From the NCBI GenBank assembly GCA_014800945.1, contig JAAVFD010000023.1:84795-148794 (forward strand): a stretch of 64,000 nt of DNA, given 5' to 3'. The notes under the pieces were generated by a model. It was given only the letters and a program-made list of their open reading frames with translations. It did no database searches and was not told the origin of the DNA. Position numbers and translations under genes: made by a program. Shown here piece by piece: positions 17,846 through 27,345 of this stretch (positions within the stretch are counted from its first letter, which is position 1; the number at the start of each line of letters is the position of its first letter). Source of the stretch: Barnesiella sp. (GTDB taxonomy: Bacteria > Bacteroidota > Bacteroidia > Bacteroidales > Muribaculaceae).

Positions 17846-17925
17846 TAATCGAGCCGCGACAATCATGTCAAAGAATCAGCTCATTTAATATATTTTAACT
17901 ACGTATGTGGTTAAAATAATTAATC

Positions 17926-17961
17926 AGTCCACCCATTACTAAAGTGAGTAATAGGTGGACT
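17926..17961 (-). terminator. Terminator-like hairpin after the barrel-protein gene
   Basis: A 15-bp stem (17926-17940 with 17947-17961, one G:U) with a 6-nt loop follows the gene at 18010. The minus-strand tail is AT-rich (ATTAATTATTTT) rather than a pure U-run. Confidence 0.6.
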
Positions 17962-18009
17962 GAGTAAATTGTAGAACTTCTGTCAAAAAATAAAGTATTA
18001 ATAAGGAGT

Positions 18010-18624
18010 TCAGAATGTGTATCTGGCTCCGAGTTGCAGACGGCGTGGACTAAAATCCAATATTACCCGATCTTTGCCAATGCAGCCGGAAGGACTCGAA
18101 AGTCTGCCATCGCCAACCTCAACACCGGTATAAACATAGTGGGCGATAAGTGAAAAATTATGGTTTATAGCAAATTTTGCACCGAGTGAAAAGCCGATTT
18201 CTCCTAAATCAGTTGAAGCACTGAACTTGCTGACATACTTATAATATGAACCTTTGCCTTCCACAAAAACTTTCCATCGTCCTCTGTTAATAAATGAGTA
18301 TTGTCCGTAAAGTGTTACAATATTATAATGAGAATGGGTGTATGAGTCGTTTGTCTGGAAAGTAGCCCGAAGACCAAAAGTCCAATAGTTGTTAATCTCT
18401 AATCCGATGGAAGGAGAGAACTGAGCAAACCAGTATGTCTTATTAAAATTATTAACAACTATGTCGGCATCTCCTATGCTAATTTCCTTATCTATATAAG
18501 TAGTTCCGGGTCCCAATGTGAATTCTATAAAAAATTTGGGCACAGAAACAGACTGGGCGAAAGTTTTTTGAGTTAATGGAATAGCCAATGATGCTATAAG
18601 CAAAGAGAAGAGTATTCTTTTCAT
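18010..18624 (-). CDS. Outer-membrane beta-barrel protein
   Basis: The 204-residue protein has a signal peptide ending KTFAQ (about residue 24) and then alternating beta-strand patterns (FFIEFTLGPGTTY, YWFAQFSPSIGLEI, WTFGLRATFQ, NIVTLYGQYSF, WKVFVEGKGSYYKY, EIGFSLGAKF, FSLIAHYVYTGVEV). It ends in an aromatic residue (LQLGARYTF), the usual signal for barrel assembly. It is likely an eight-stranded OmpA/OmpW-size porin-like or adhesion barrel. The ATG overlaps the stop of the C10-like gene by 4 bp (ATGA), so the two are translationally coupled. Confidence 0.75.
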   Translation of the reverse strand: MKRILFSLLIASLAIPLTQKTFAQSVSVPKFFIEFTLGPGTTYIDKEISIGDADIVVNNFNKTYWFAQFSPSIGLEINNYWTFGLRATFQTNDSYTHSHYNIVTLYGQYSFINRGRWKVFVEGKGSYYKYVSKFSASTDLGEIGFSLGAKFAINHNFSLIAHYVYTGVEVGDGRLSSPSGCIGKDRVILDFSPRRLQLGARYTF

Positions 18625-20041
18625 GATTTAGGTTTTATGTTATAAATTGTTTCAACGGAATTGCCATCTATCGTTATTGTATATCCAGAAGTTAGATTAA
18701 GAGTCCAATTACTATTGAAATAGTAACCGTTTAGTTTATTACCTCCTCCAAAATCCATATGATATGCCGGTACTGAAGACGCATATGAATTTGTCGATCT
18801 CAATGTAGCGAAAGCAGCTAATGGATCAATATCAGCAAAATCACCTGTATATTGAACGACTTTATACTCAGTAGTAGTTTCAACAGATGATGTACCATCA
18901 CAAATCCAATTAAAATTAACATATGTATTGTTGGAATTCTTTATGTATTGCATATAAACAGGACCAAAGTTTTTTAGTTGGTCGTACATATTGAATTTCC
19001 CAAATTTTCCAGTTGAATAACTATAACCTTCTGCTTGTAATCCTATCATAGCATTGTTTATTGACGAAACAGCGTCATTAAAATTATCATAATTACACAT
19101 TCGACTAATCAGAAGAAGAAGTTTGGGTAATGGATTATCAGCGTTTGCAGTTGATAGGGATAATGGCATAGAAATTAAATTCAATGATTTAGGGGAGTCG
19201 TGATAATGAATTATACGCGCAACAGCAACACCTGTAGTGGGAAGAAATTGTGTCAAAGGGGACGGGAGAGCTGCATTATAAGGATAGCTTTCATTCCACT
19301 TACTCTTTAGTAATGGTGCAACGCTATATGTTTTAGTCGTTTCGCGCGATAATACAAACCCCGGGGCATTATAGAGTGTTAATGAGCCTTTTAAATCCTG
19401 TATTACTTGGCGAATAGATTCCGGATAAATGTTAGGATTAGCACTGGATATATTCACTACTTCATATCCTTGTCTATTCCATTCGGCAATTGCAGCATTT
19501 GTGGTTTGGGAAACATCATCTAAAGTAGATCTACTTGAATTTAAAAAACTTGATTTGGTAGATGTCAGTTTATGCCAAGCCCGTGCTATATCTGATGACA
19601 TCATTTGATTATAATCTTTACTTGTTGTTGATGTCATTTCCCTTATTAACTTTTCAGAAATAGTTCCTCTTATTGTGTTTAAATCCATTCTACCTTCAGA
19701 GCTGTAAGCAACTACTGGATAACAATCTTTATTAGCAGAAACAACAACAAAACCATTCTTCTCACCAAAGTTTATAATATGAGCTATTACAGTTTCATCG
19801 TATCTCTTAATTCGGAAATGGTTTGTTCAAGTAAAGTTGAACGACTGTCAACAATTTTAGACATAAAATTATTAGCAACTCTTTTAACTACAGATTCATC
19901 AACAACACTTGTTGTATCAGAAGTAGTTAAGAGTGCTTCTGTAAAATCCATTTTGCGAGTATTGGAAATTTCCGGTTCCACTAGGTCATTCGAACAACTC
20001 GAAGTTATTAGTACAATAGCAAGTAAAAAAGTAATTCTCAT
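18621..20041 (-). pseudogene. Frameshifted C10 (streptopain-like) protease lipoprotein lacking the catalytic Cys and His
   Basis: Two frames make one gene. The first (20041-19787) codes a lipoprotein signal peptide with lipobox ITSSC and part of a propeptide, then stops. The second frame, shifted, continues without a gap as YDETVIAHIINFG and GFVVVSANKDCYPVVAYSS, the inhibitory-propeptide pattern of family C10, and runs to 18621. The frames must cross between 19790 and 19826. The mature region keeps VAPLLKSKWNESYPYN and IIHYH, but where C10 enzymes have TGCVATA this has TTGVAVA (Gly at 19230-19232). The GHAW-type His is Phe (NFNWICDG, Phe codon 18912-18914). Either a decaying gene or a pseudo-enzyme with a recent or sequencing frameshift. 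Confidence 0.75.
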
Positions 20042-20168
20042 GATTTAGGTTTTAAGGTTAATAAATAATTCCGAATGCAATTTATAAAAAAATAATTTAA
20101 AGATAAGCGAGATGACTATGTTTTAATAGCAGTTTAATATAATTTAACTATGATAAATTAGAGTGTAA

Positions 20169-20276
20169 TTATTCAGCGAAATTATTCTTGGTGTTCTGAT
20201 ACTTACAAAAGTTCAGATTTAATAAAACGCCAAAAATGGATAATTTACCGTAGGTTTCAGAGAATTTGAATCTCAT
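20169..20276 (-). CDS. Small ORF or gene remnant in the gap after wzx
   Basis: The gap 20042-20346 contains an open frame on the minus strand reading from near 20340. Its first ATG at 20276 gives a 35-residue peptide (MRFKFSETYGKLSIFGVLLN at its start). The frame is open upstream without an ATG, so it may be the tail of a broken gene. I see no known family. A weak -7-like TATCTTTA (20097-20104) on the minus strand could serve the C10-like gene. Confidence 0.25.
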   Translation of the reverse strand: MRFKFSETYGKLSIFGVLLNLNFCKYQNTKNNFAE

Positions 20277-20346
20277 AAATAGTTGATTGTTAGTACTACT
20301 TGTTCCTCTGATTCGCAGGATTGTTACATTAAAACATAATAAGTGT

Positions 20347-21831
20347 CTATTTGAGGGAGGATTTGATTTTGCGAAAGGTAATGAAGAGAGAGGTTAAGAA
20401 TATCAGCGACATAGCAGTGTAAGCAGGTATGGTGCTCATAAATGATGATGCCAAAGCAGCCGATGATAAGATAACTGAAAGTGTTATACCGATAAGCGTT
20501 TGCTTATTAAACCTGAAAGAGTATAGTTTTTTCTGCACAAGGTAGTCGGTTATGATTCCTATTATTCCGTCCGCAATAACAGCCAAGCCGAGACCGATGA
20601 TACCGTAAAAATAGTATGCTGTGCAGGAGATCGCTATTTTAGCAGCATTATAAAAGACAACTTCCGTCCAGATATATACCTTTTTGTTATCCTTGGCAAA
20701 TGTAATATAGCCGAGTGGATAATTGATGGCTCGCAGCAGAATACCGAATCCCATCCAGCGAATGAGCTCTGTAATCTGCTCAAATTCAGGTGTTAGCAAT
20801 AATTTTATGAGCATCGGTGCGGTAAGAATCATTCCGCACACAATCGGTGATACAATGTAGGTGAGAAGGGTTATCTGCCTGTTGGCGAGGTCGCGCACAT
20901 AACTGTTGTCACTGATGTTTCTTGACAGTCTCGGCAGATAGTCAACAGCCATGGCACTGAAAACAATGCCGACATACTGCATTGTGATAGAATTGGCAGC
21001 CTGAAAGAAGCCGACGTTTTCCATATCGCCGAAAGTGCGTATGAATAGATTGATGAAGTAAATGGCACCTGTGGTGACAAGATTTCCCAGCACAAGCATC
21101 AGACCGGTTGCTATCAGTTTTTTTACAGCCGGTTTACTTGACTTTAATTTTACTGAGGTGTTAACCGGGATTCGACATTTTTTCAGGGTATGGGAGTAGA
21201 AAAAGTACATTGCCGCAGACATCAGAATAATTGCCGGGACAATACCGTTTACACCCATAAACCAATAAAGAGGTACACCTAAGATTAGCCCTGCAATTGC
21301 CGACACAAGTGATGCGCGAGATAGTTTCTTTACCTGATGAAGTCCCTGAAGTACAGATAGCTTGCCGGCTGCGGCTATAGAAAAGAATAGAGAGAGTGAG
21401 AGAGCCATGAATTTGACTGTGGCTGAATAGTTGCCGAAGGTGATTCGGCTTAATAGCGGGGACAAAGCAAAGCAGATAAGCGCTCCGAAAATTGCTGTTA
21501 TGAATATAAGCCTGATAGCGAGGGCGATGTTTCCCGAAAGTTTTGCTTCATCTGAGTGATTCGCAGAAATCTCCTTCACAATTGCCAGATTCAATCCCAA
21601 TGAGCCGAAAATCTGAACTGTATTAAGCGCGGAATAATACAGTGTGTTAATTCCCATACCTTCCGGACCGAGAAACATAGCGACAAATTTTCCACGGATA
21701 ATGGAAATAAGTACCTGAATTATCTGCACTCCGCCAAAGAGTGAGATTCCTTTTAGCAGACTCTTGTCGCTGTTGTCAATTTTCTCATCCATTAATGATT
21801 CAGGAGTGCCATTCATTAATAAGTTTGACAA
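20347..21831 (-). CDS. wzx: Wzx-type polysaccharide flippase (MATE/MOP superfamily)
   Basis: The protein has about 12-14 membrane segments and the start [33 protein letters not shown] that is typical of lipid-linked O-antigen repeat-unit flippases. It would move an undecaprenyl-linked glycan, likely containing the sugar made by the neighbouring fdtA/fdtB, to the outer face of the inner membrane. The annotated ATG overlaps the aminotransferase gene by 32 bp. The downstream Met at 21792 ([15 protein letters not shown]) would avoid the overlap and leave a normal-length protein of 481 residues, so the start is uncertain. It is the last gene of its operon. Confidence 0.85.
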   Translation of the reverse strand: MSNLLMNGTPESLMDEKIDNSDKSLLKGISLFGGVQIIQVLISIIRGKFVAMFLGPEGMGINTLYYSALNTVQIFGSLGLNLAIVKEISANHSDEAKLSGNIALAIRLIFITAIFGALICFALSPLLSRITFGNYSATVKFMALSLSLFFSIAAAGKLSVLQGLHQVKKLSRASLVSAIAGLILGVPLYWFMGVNGIVPAIILMSAAMYFFYSHTLKKCRIPVNTSVKLKSSKPAVKKLIATGLMLVLGNLVTTGAIYFINLFIRTFGDMENVGFFQAANSITMQYVGIVFSAMAVDYLPRLSRNISDNSYVRDLANRQITLLTYIVSPIVCGMILTAPMLIKLLLTPEFEQITELIRWMGFGILLRAINYPLGYITFAKDNKKVYIWTEVVFYNAAKIAISCTAYYFYGIIGLGLAVIADGIIGIITDYLVQKKLYSFRFNKQTLIGITLSVILSSAALASSFMSTIPAYTAMSLIFLTSLFITFRKIKSSLK

Positions 21832-22903
21832 TATATTCAGCCTCGCAGGGAGTCAATACCGGGGAGATGGGTAAAGAGAGTTCCGAATTGTGAATGAATT
21901 CGGTAACAGGTAGTGACAACGTGTGCCATTGAGGGAGAGCTTTCTGCCGATGCGGAGGAACAGGGTAGTGAATGAGAGTCTGTACTCCGTTGGCATACAG
22001 ATATTCCTGCAACCTGTTGCGCTTAGGTGTGAGAATGGGATAAATGTGGTAAACATTCTGCTCTTCCGGCGATGGTGAAGGTAGTGTTATTTCAGGATTG
22101 CATATTCCGCGATTATATATATCAGCTATTTCGGTTCTTCGCTTGTTTTCCTTATCAAGGTATCTTAGTTTGACCGAAAGAATTGCAGCCTGCATCTCAT
22201 CAAGCCGGGAATTTCTACCTATATAGTCAAAAATATATTTCTCAGGGGAGCCGTAGTTTGCGAGAGTACGAACTGTTTGTGCCAGTTCGGCATCGTCGGT
22301 AGTAACCGCTCCGGCGTCACCCAGAGCTCCAAGGTTTTTTCCCGGATAGAAACTGTGGGCGGCGGCATTTCCAAGGCTACCTGTTCGTTTAGCCCCAAAC
22401 CGGCAGCCGTGTGCCTGAGCATTATCCTCAATAAGGAGTAGATTGTGCTCATTGCAAATGTCAGCGAGTTCCTGAGAAAACGCACATCTTCCGTAAAGGT
22501 GTACAATAAGCAAGGCTTTGGTTTGCGGAGTTATAGATTTTCTGATTTCGTCCGGAGATATTTGCAGTGTTGTGGCATCGGGCTCAACAGGAACCGGTTT
22601 AAGTCCGGCTTGAATAACCGCATTTATCGTGGCGATATATGTGTTTGCCGGTACAATGACTTCGTCCCCGGGAGCGAGTCTGCCAAGTTCAATATAAGCT
22701 CTGAGAATCAGATATATTGCATCGAGACCGTTTGCGCAGCCAACAGCAAAGGTCGTTCCGATATAGTCGGCATATTCTTTTTCAAAATCAAGAACCTCAC
22801 CTCCGAGTATATATTGCCCTGATGAAATGACTCTCCGGATCGCTTCAGAAATTTCTTGGGAGTGTAGCTGATTAATCTTTTTGAGGTCGAGAAACTTAAT
22901 CAT
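21800..22903 (-). CDS. fdtB: DegT/DnrJ/EryC1 aminotransferase, FdtB-like
   Basis: This PLP enzyme should transaminate a dTDP-3-keto-6-deoxyhexose to a 3-amino sugar such as dTDP-Fuc3N or dTDP-Qui3N. The 367-residue protein has [16 protein letters not shown] (substrate and phosphate site), [14 protein letters not shown], the [10 protein letters not shown] strand, IEDNAQAHG with the PLP Asp, and [16 protein letters not shown] with the Schiff-base Lys. These fit the FdtB/QdtB group, and the partner gene directly upstream is FdtA-like, which supports the assignment. Start and FdtA stop overlap by 8 bp. The exact stereochemistry cannot be read from sequence. Confidence 0.85.
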   Translation of the reverse strand: MIKFLDLKKINQLHSQEISEAIRRVISSGQYILGGEVLDFEKEYADYIGTTFAVGCANGLDAIYLILRAYIELGRLAPGDEVIVPANTYIATINAVIQAGLKPVPVEPDATTLQISPDEIRKSITPQTKALLIVHLYGRCAFSQELADICNEHNLLLIEDNAQAHGCRFGAKRTGSLGNAAAHSFYPGKNLGALGDAGAVTTDDAELAQTVRTLANYGSPEKYIFDYIGRNSRLDEMQAAILSVKLRYLDKENKRRTEIADIYNRGICNPEITLPSPSPEEQNVYHIYPILTPKRNRLQEYLYANGVQTLIHYPVPPHRQKALPQWHTLSLPVTEFIHNSELSLPISPVLTPCEAEYIVKLINEWHS

Positions 22904-23558
22904 TCTTCAGGTTTGATGATTTGATAATATCTAAAAATTCAGAGTATTCGCTTATGTAGTCATCCGGATTGAAAAGATCCGAGGCAAAAACCATGCAAAC
23001 TGCATCCGGGGTGAATTTCTGTAGAGTGTGCCACACACCGATAGGAGCTTCCACAGGAAAGTCCGGTGATGTGAGTCTGACGGATTTCTTGGCTGTACCA
23101 TTGTCAAGTTCAACCTCAAAGGCACCCTGCAGCGAGAAAATCAGTTGGGAAGTGGTGAGGTGGGCATGGTTGCCACGGCTTTTTCCTTTGTGAATGTCAG
23201 TCATAAAATATGCCCTGCGCGCTCTGAACGGTATTTGCAATTGCGTGAGATGACTTATAGTTTTTTCGCTGAGAATAAGCAGAAATGAATCAGAGGATTT
23301 GTCAAGATAGATATCTTCGGCAGGTTTGGTAAGTATTCCGTTGTTTATGCCATGGAGAATAGTATCTGAATTAACCGTGATATTTCCAACCGGAGCCATC
23401 ATAAAAGCGTGAGAGGGGAGCGATATCTTGTCTGGAATTTCTTCTTTGGCAAGCAGATAGACCGCCCGTATTTGAAAGGGCAGGTGCGTGACCTCTTCAA
23501 CAAAGGTAAGCTTACCTCTGCTGTCAATAAATTCAGGAAGTTGAAACAGGTCAGACAT
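22896..23558 (-). CDS. fdtA: FdtA/WxcM-like dTDP-6-deoxy-hexulose ketoisomerase with a duplicated cupin half
   Basis: FdtA-type cupins convert dTDP-4-keto-6-deoxyglucose, the RmlB product, to the 3-keto isomer used by the neighbouring aminotransferase. The C-terminal half has the family motifs [53 protein letters not shown] and YISEYSEFL. The protein is 220 residues, against about 135-140 for ordinary FdtA. The extra N-terminal part starts like an FdtA ([20 protein letters not shown]) and then a second, degenerate cupin follows ([17 protein letters not shown]) without the His cluster. So it looks like an internal duplication in which only the second half keeps the active site. Confidence 0.8.
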   Translation of the reverse strand: MSDLFQLPEFIDSRGKLTFVEEVTHLPFQIRAVYLLAKEEIPDKISLPSHAFMMAPVGNITVNSDTILHGINNGILTKPAEDIYLDKSSDSFLLILSEKTISHLTQLQIPFRARRAYFMTDIHKGKSRGNHAHLTTSQLIFSLQGAFEVELDNGTAKKSVRLTSPDFPVEAPIGVWHTLQKFTPDAVCMVFASDLFNPDDYISEYSEFLDIIKSSNLKND

Positions 23559-23576
23559 GACAATTCTTAAAACCTA

Positions 23577-23610
23577 AAATGGTGTGTCAAAATTGATTGA
23601 CACACCATTT
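23577..23610 (-). terminator. Terminator-like hairpin between fdtA and the acyl-CoA dehydrogenase gene
   Basis: AAATGGTGTGTCAA (23577-23590) and TTGACACACCATTT (23597-23610) pair over 14 bp. On the minus strand it ends the region upstream of fdtA, after which only 18 bp remain to the fdtA ATG. fdtA promoter elements must overlap it (TAGGTTTT resembles a -7 box). Confidence 0.6.
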
Positions 23611-23632
23611 AAACGGATTATCTATTGAAAAA

Positions 23633-25333
23633 TTATGCTTTGTAAGCATTAATCTGTTCAGGCTTGAAATTAGCAATGAAGTCAGCATGTTTAGAAACTT
23701 CAGCCTGAGCGAGTTTAGCATACACCTCAGCAGAGTGGGTGAATGAATCGTTGCGGGTAGCATCGCTGAGCAGCAGGTAGCTCATGATGATAACTCCAGC
23801 CATCTCAACAAGACGACGAGCCATGAAGTCAGCGTAAGCGTTATCATTAGCTTCTGTTACGGTCTTGACAGCTTCCTCATAACGAGCGGTCATAGCAACG
23901 AGTGCATCGTGAATCCACTGGAGCTCGGGTTTAACAGCCTTAGCTTCGTATTCTTTGATGAGGCTGAGATATGTACCGGTTGTGACGTGGCGGATGGCTG
24001 CAACTACCTGAAGCTGGGTTGTGCCTTCGTAGATAGATGTGATGCGAGCATCGCGATAGATGCGTTCGCAAGCGTAATCTTTCATGAAGCCGCTGCCACC
24101 GTGAATCTGGATACAGTCGTAGGTGTTCTGGTTGCAGTATTCGCTGCCCATACCTTTAACAAGGGGAGTGCAGGCGTCTGCGAGTTTGCTGTAGTATTTA
24201 GCTTCTTTTCTTTCTTCGGGAGTGAGTGTGCGCTCTTTAGCGATATCATCATAGATTTTGTAAATATCAACAAATCGTGATGTTTCGTAAAGGAGTGCGC
24301 GAGAAGCATCAAGTTTAGCCTTAATAACAGCGAGCATTTCGTAAACAGCCGGGAACTCAATGATAGCCTTGCCGAACTGCTTTCTATCTTTTGCATAAGC
24401 GAGTGCCTCGCGATATGCTCTTTCGCTGATTCCAACGCTCTGAGCAGCAATGCCGAGACGTGCGCCGTTCATAAGTGCCATCACATACTTGATGAGACCG
24501 AGACGTGGTGAACCGCAAAGTTCTGCGGGCGCGTTTTTATAAGTAAGCTCGCAAGTGGGTGAGCCTTTGATGCCCATTTTGTTTTCTATACGGCGAACGT
24601 CAACACCACCGTTGCGTTTGTCATAGATGAACATTGAAAGACCGCGACCGTCTTTAGTTCCTTCTTCAGAACGAGCAAGAACGAGGTGAATATCGCTGTC
24701 ACCGTTTGTAATGAAGCGTTTCACACCGTTGAGCACCCATGTGCCATCCTCTTTTTTTGTTGCTTTGAGCATAACGCTCTGGAGGTCTGAACCGGCATCG
24801 GGCTCTGTGAGGTCCATAGACATGGTTTCGCCCTGACAAACACGGGGAATATATCTCTGCTTCTGGTCTTCGTCGGCAAATTCATAGATAGTCTCTGCGC
24901 AGTCCTGAAGTCCCCAAAGGTTTTCAAAACCTGCATCAGCGCGGCTAACGATATCAGCAGCCATGATGTAGGGGGTGATGGGGAAGTTAAGACCACCAAG
25001 ACGGCGTGGCATAGCCATGCCCATCAGTCCAGCCTTTTTGCAAAGCTCAAGGTTTTCCTGAGTGCCGGGTGCATATGTAACTCTACCGTTTTCAACTTTG
25101 GGACCTTCGTGGTCTACTCCTTCGGCATTTTCAGCGATTTTGCCTCCGCAGATGTCGCCAACGATTTCAAGAACCTTGTCATATGAGTCCATAGCGTCCT
25201 CATAGTTGACAGGTGCATGGTCAAATTTATCAGCATCGGTGTAGTTGCGCTCCTTGAGCTCAACAATTTTCTCCATAAGAGGGTGAGAAAGGTGATGCTT
25301 AAGATCGGGATTATCAGTATAAAAATTAGCCAT
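23633..25333 (-). CDS. Acyl-CoA dehydrogenase
   Basis: This FAD enzyme oxidises an acyl-CoA to the 2,3-enoyl-CoA and passes electrons to the ETF encoded next to it. The 566-residue protein belongs to the long bacterial form with extra N- and C-terminal helices. Family motifs seen are GLMGMAMPRRLGG, TEPDAGSDLQSVMLKA, GVKRFITNGD, IENKMGIKGSPTCEL, DRKQFGKAI, and GGSGFMKDYACERIYRDARI with YEGTTQLQ. It is the third gene after etfB-etfA, 18 bp behind etfA, which supports a single electron-transfer module. The substrate chain length is not evident. Confidence 0.93.
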   Translation of the reverse strand: MANFYTDNPDLKHHLSHPLMEKIVELKERNYTDADKFDHAPVNYEDAMDSYDKVLEIVGDICGGKIAENAEGVDHEGPKVENGRVTYAPGTQENLELCKKAGLMGMAMPRRLGGLNFPITPYIMAADIVSRADAGFENLWGLQDCAETIYEFADEDQKQRYIPRVCQGETMSMDLTEPDAGSDLQSVMLKATKKEDGTWVLNGVKRFITNGDSDIHLVLARSEEGTKDGRGLSMFIYDKRNGGVDVRRIENKMGIKGSPTCELTYKNAPAELCGSPRLGLIKYVMALMNGARLGIAAQSVGISERAYREALAYAKDRKQFGKAIIEFPAVYEMLAVIKAKLDASRALLYETSRFVDIYKIYDDIAKERTLTPEERKEAKYYSKLADACTPLVKGMGSEYCNQNTYDCIQIHGGSGFMKDYACERIYRDARITSIYEGTTQLQVVAAIRHVTTGTYLSLIKEYEAKAVKPELQWIHDALVAMTARYEEAVKTVTEANDNAYADFMARRLVEMAGVIIMSYLLLSDATRNDSFTHSAEVYAKLAQAEVSKHADFIANFKPEQINAYKA

Positions 25334-25351
25334 CGTGCTTATCCGAAGTGT

Positions 25352-26380
25352 TTATTTAGAATTTTTCTTGTAATATTTGATGAGCTTGGGAATCACATCT
25401 TCGGCGTTGCCGGTGATAACATAGTCGGCAATGTCGTTGATAGGAGCGTTAGGATCATTGTTGATAGAGATGATCATAGCGCTGTCCTGCATACCGGCGA
25501 TGTGCTGAATCTGCCCGGAAATACCGCAAGCTATATAGAGTTTGGGACGTACAGTGACACCTGTCTGACCAATCTGGCGGTCATGTTCGGTGAATCCGGC
25601 GTCAACAGCGGCACGGCTTGCACCCACTTCAGCTCCGAGTGTGTCAGCGAGTTCAAAAAGAAGGTCAAAGTTTTCTTTAGAACCCATTCCGTAGCCACCG
25701 GCAACAATAATGGGTGAGTTTTTGATGTTAACCTTTGATTTTTCAATATGGCGGTCAATGATTTCCACCACGAAGTCCTCCGGTTTAACATACTTCTTAA
25801 CGTCGAGGTTAACGACTTTGCCTTTGTGATTCTTGTCGTGAATCTGTTTCTTCATCACGCCCTCGCGCACTGTTGCCATCTGAGGACGGCAGTCGGGGTT
25901 AACGATTGTAGCAACGATGTTACCACCGAATGCGGGACGAATCTGATATAAAAGGTTTTCGTATTCCTTACCGGTCTTTGGATCTTTGTGATTACCGATT
26001 TCAAGTGCAGTACAGTCAGCTGTGAGACCGCTGTGCAAGCATGAAGAAACACGGGGACCGAGGTCGCGACCGATGCAGGTAGCACCCATGAGACATATCT
26101 GCGGTTCAATTTCCTTGAAGAGATTGATGAGCACAGATGCGTGAGGGTTTGAAGTATAGGGGTATAGTTTTTTATCTTCTACCTTGTAAACAGTGTCCGC
26201 ACCGTACTGTATGATTTCTTTTTCTACATCCTTGAGGTTGTCACCAATAACAACAGCTTCCAGCTTGACACCGAGAGTGTTTGCGAGCTGACGACCTTTT
26301 GTGAGGAGTTCGAGGCTCACATCGGCTACTTTGCCGTCCTCATACTCACAATATACTATAAGATTATTTTTATCGCTCAT
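25352..26380 (-). CDS. etfA: Electron transfer flavoprotein alpha subunit
   Basis: EtfA with EtfB forms the heterodimer that carries electrons from the acyl-CoA dehydrogenase. The 342-residue protein has the alpha/beta N-terminal domain and the FAD-binding C-terminal domain with VAGGYGMGSKENFDLLFELA, GASRAAVDAGF, RQIGQTGVTVRPKLYIACG, ISGQIQHIAGM and ISINNDPNAPI, all conserved ETF-alpha blocks. It sits 27 bp after etfB. A bifurcating role cannot be decided by eye. Confidence 0.95.
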   Translation of the reverse strand: MSDKNNLIVYCEYEDGKVADVSLELLTKGRQLANTLGVKLEAVVIGDNLKDVEKEIIQYGADTVYKVEDKKLYPYTSNPHASVLINLFKEIEPQICLMGATCIGRDLGPRVSSCLHSGLTADCTALEIGNHKDPKTGKEYENLLYQIRPAFGGNIVATIVNPDCRPQMATVREGVMKKQIHDKNHKGKVVNLDVKKYVKPEDFVVEIIDRHIEKSKVNIKNSPIIVAGGYGMGSKENFDLLFELADTLGAEVGASRAAVDAGFTEHDRQIGQTGVTVRPKLYIACGISGQIQHIAGMQDSAMIISINNDPNAPINDIADYVITGNAEDVIPKLIKYYKKNSK

Positions 26381-26407
26381 AATTAGTCTTGTTAAATGAT
26401 GAGGTTA

Positions 26408-27280
26408 TTAGCCGATAGTGTGGTTTGCAAGGAGTTCCTTAACGAGGTTTTCAATAGCCTCATCGTTGTCTTCAAGACGGAGGTTTTCCTTGGCGGTAAA
26501 CACTACATTAACAATATTTTTAACTTTAGTGGGTGAGCCGGGCATACCGATCTGTTCGGGGTCGGCATTAACATCGGCGGCACTCCATTCCTGGATATGA
26601 AGTTCAGGACGACGTGCATAAATTTCTTTAGCGTTGTCATTGAGCGCATCAACTCCGGAAGGAGAAGTGGCGTGTTTGAACTTCATGACGCGCATAGCAT
26701 TTCTGGGGCGACATTCTGCTGCAGAACCGTTGACGGTAACTACACAGGGAAGGGGAGCTTTGACTGTTTCCACTCCGTTTTCAAGGCGGCGTTTAACAGT
26801 AACTTTTCCGTCCTTGAGGTCAATAATTTCTTCAGCATATGTAACCTGAGGAATACCAAGTTTTTCGGCAATCTGGGGACCAACCTGAGCTGTGTCACCG
26901 TCAATAGCCTGACGACCTCCGAGGATAATGTCAACTTTGCCGAGTTTCTTCACAGCCTGTGCGAGTGAGTAAGAGGTGGCGAGAGTATCAGCACCTCCGA
27001 GAACTCTGTCAGTGAGCACAATACCACCATCAGCACCACGGAAAATGGCTTCGCGTATAACCTCACTTGCTCTGGGAAGTCCCATAGTGAGAACAGTTAC
27101 TTTAGAGCCGGGATTTGCATCTTTGATACGGAGCGCCTGCTCAAGCGCATTAAGATCTTCCGGGTTGAAGATAGCCGGCAGGGCGGCACGGTTGATTGTG
27201 CCGTCCTCTTTCATTGCGTCTTTGCCCACATTTCTGGTGTCGGGTACCTGCTTTGCGAGCACAACAATGTTTAGACTCAT
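26408..27280 (-). CDS. etfB: Electron transfer flavoprotein beta subunit
   Basis: The 290-residue EtfB starts LNIVVLAKQVPDT and continues with NPEDLNALEQALRIKD, VLTMGLPRASEVIREAIFRGADGGIVL, GADTLATSYSLAQ and ILGGRQAIDGDTAQVGPQIAEKLGIPQVTYA, the nucleotide-binding signature of ETF beta. It is the first gene of the etfB-etfA-acd operon; a TAACTTTG -7 box lies about 35 bp upstream of the ATG. Confidence 0.95.
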   Translation of the reverse strand: MSLNIVVLAKQVPDTRNVGKDAMKEDGTINRAALPAIFNPEDLNALEQALRIKDANPGSKVTVLTMGLPRASEVIREAIFRGADGGIVLTDRVLGGADTLATSYSLAQAVKKLGKVDIILGGRQAIDGDTAQVGPQIAEKLGIPQVTYAEEIIDLKDGKVTVKRRLENGVETVKAPLPCVVTVNGSAAECRPRNAMRVMKFKHATSPSGVDALNDNAKEIYARRPELHIQEWSAADVNADPEQIGMPGSPTKVKNIVNVVFTAKENLRLEDNDEAIENLVKELLANHTIG

Positions 27281-27314
27281 ATTAAAATCTTTTATTAATA
27301 GTTTTTTCAGATTG

Positions 27315-27322
27315 CAAAGTTA
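27315..27322 (-). promoter_or_regulatory. Promoter -7 box of the etfBA-acd operon
   Basis: Minus-strand TAACTTTG fits TAnnTTTG and lies in the only gap between etfB and the PurF-like gene. Confidence 0.6.
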
Positions 27323-27345
27323 GTAATTTTCAGCGAAAAAGCAAT

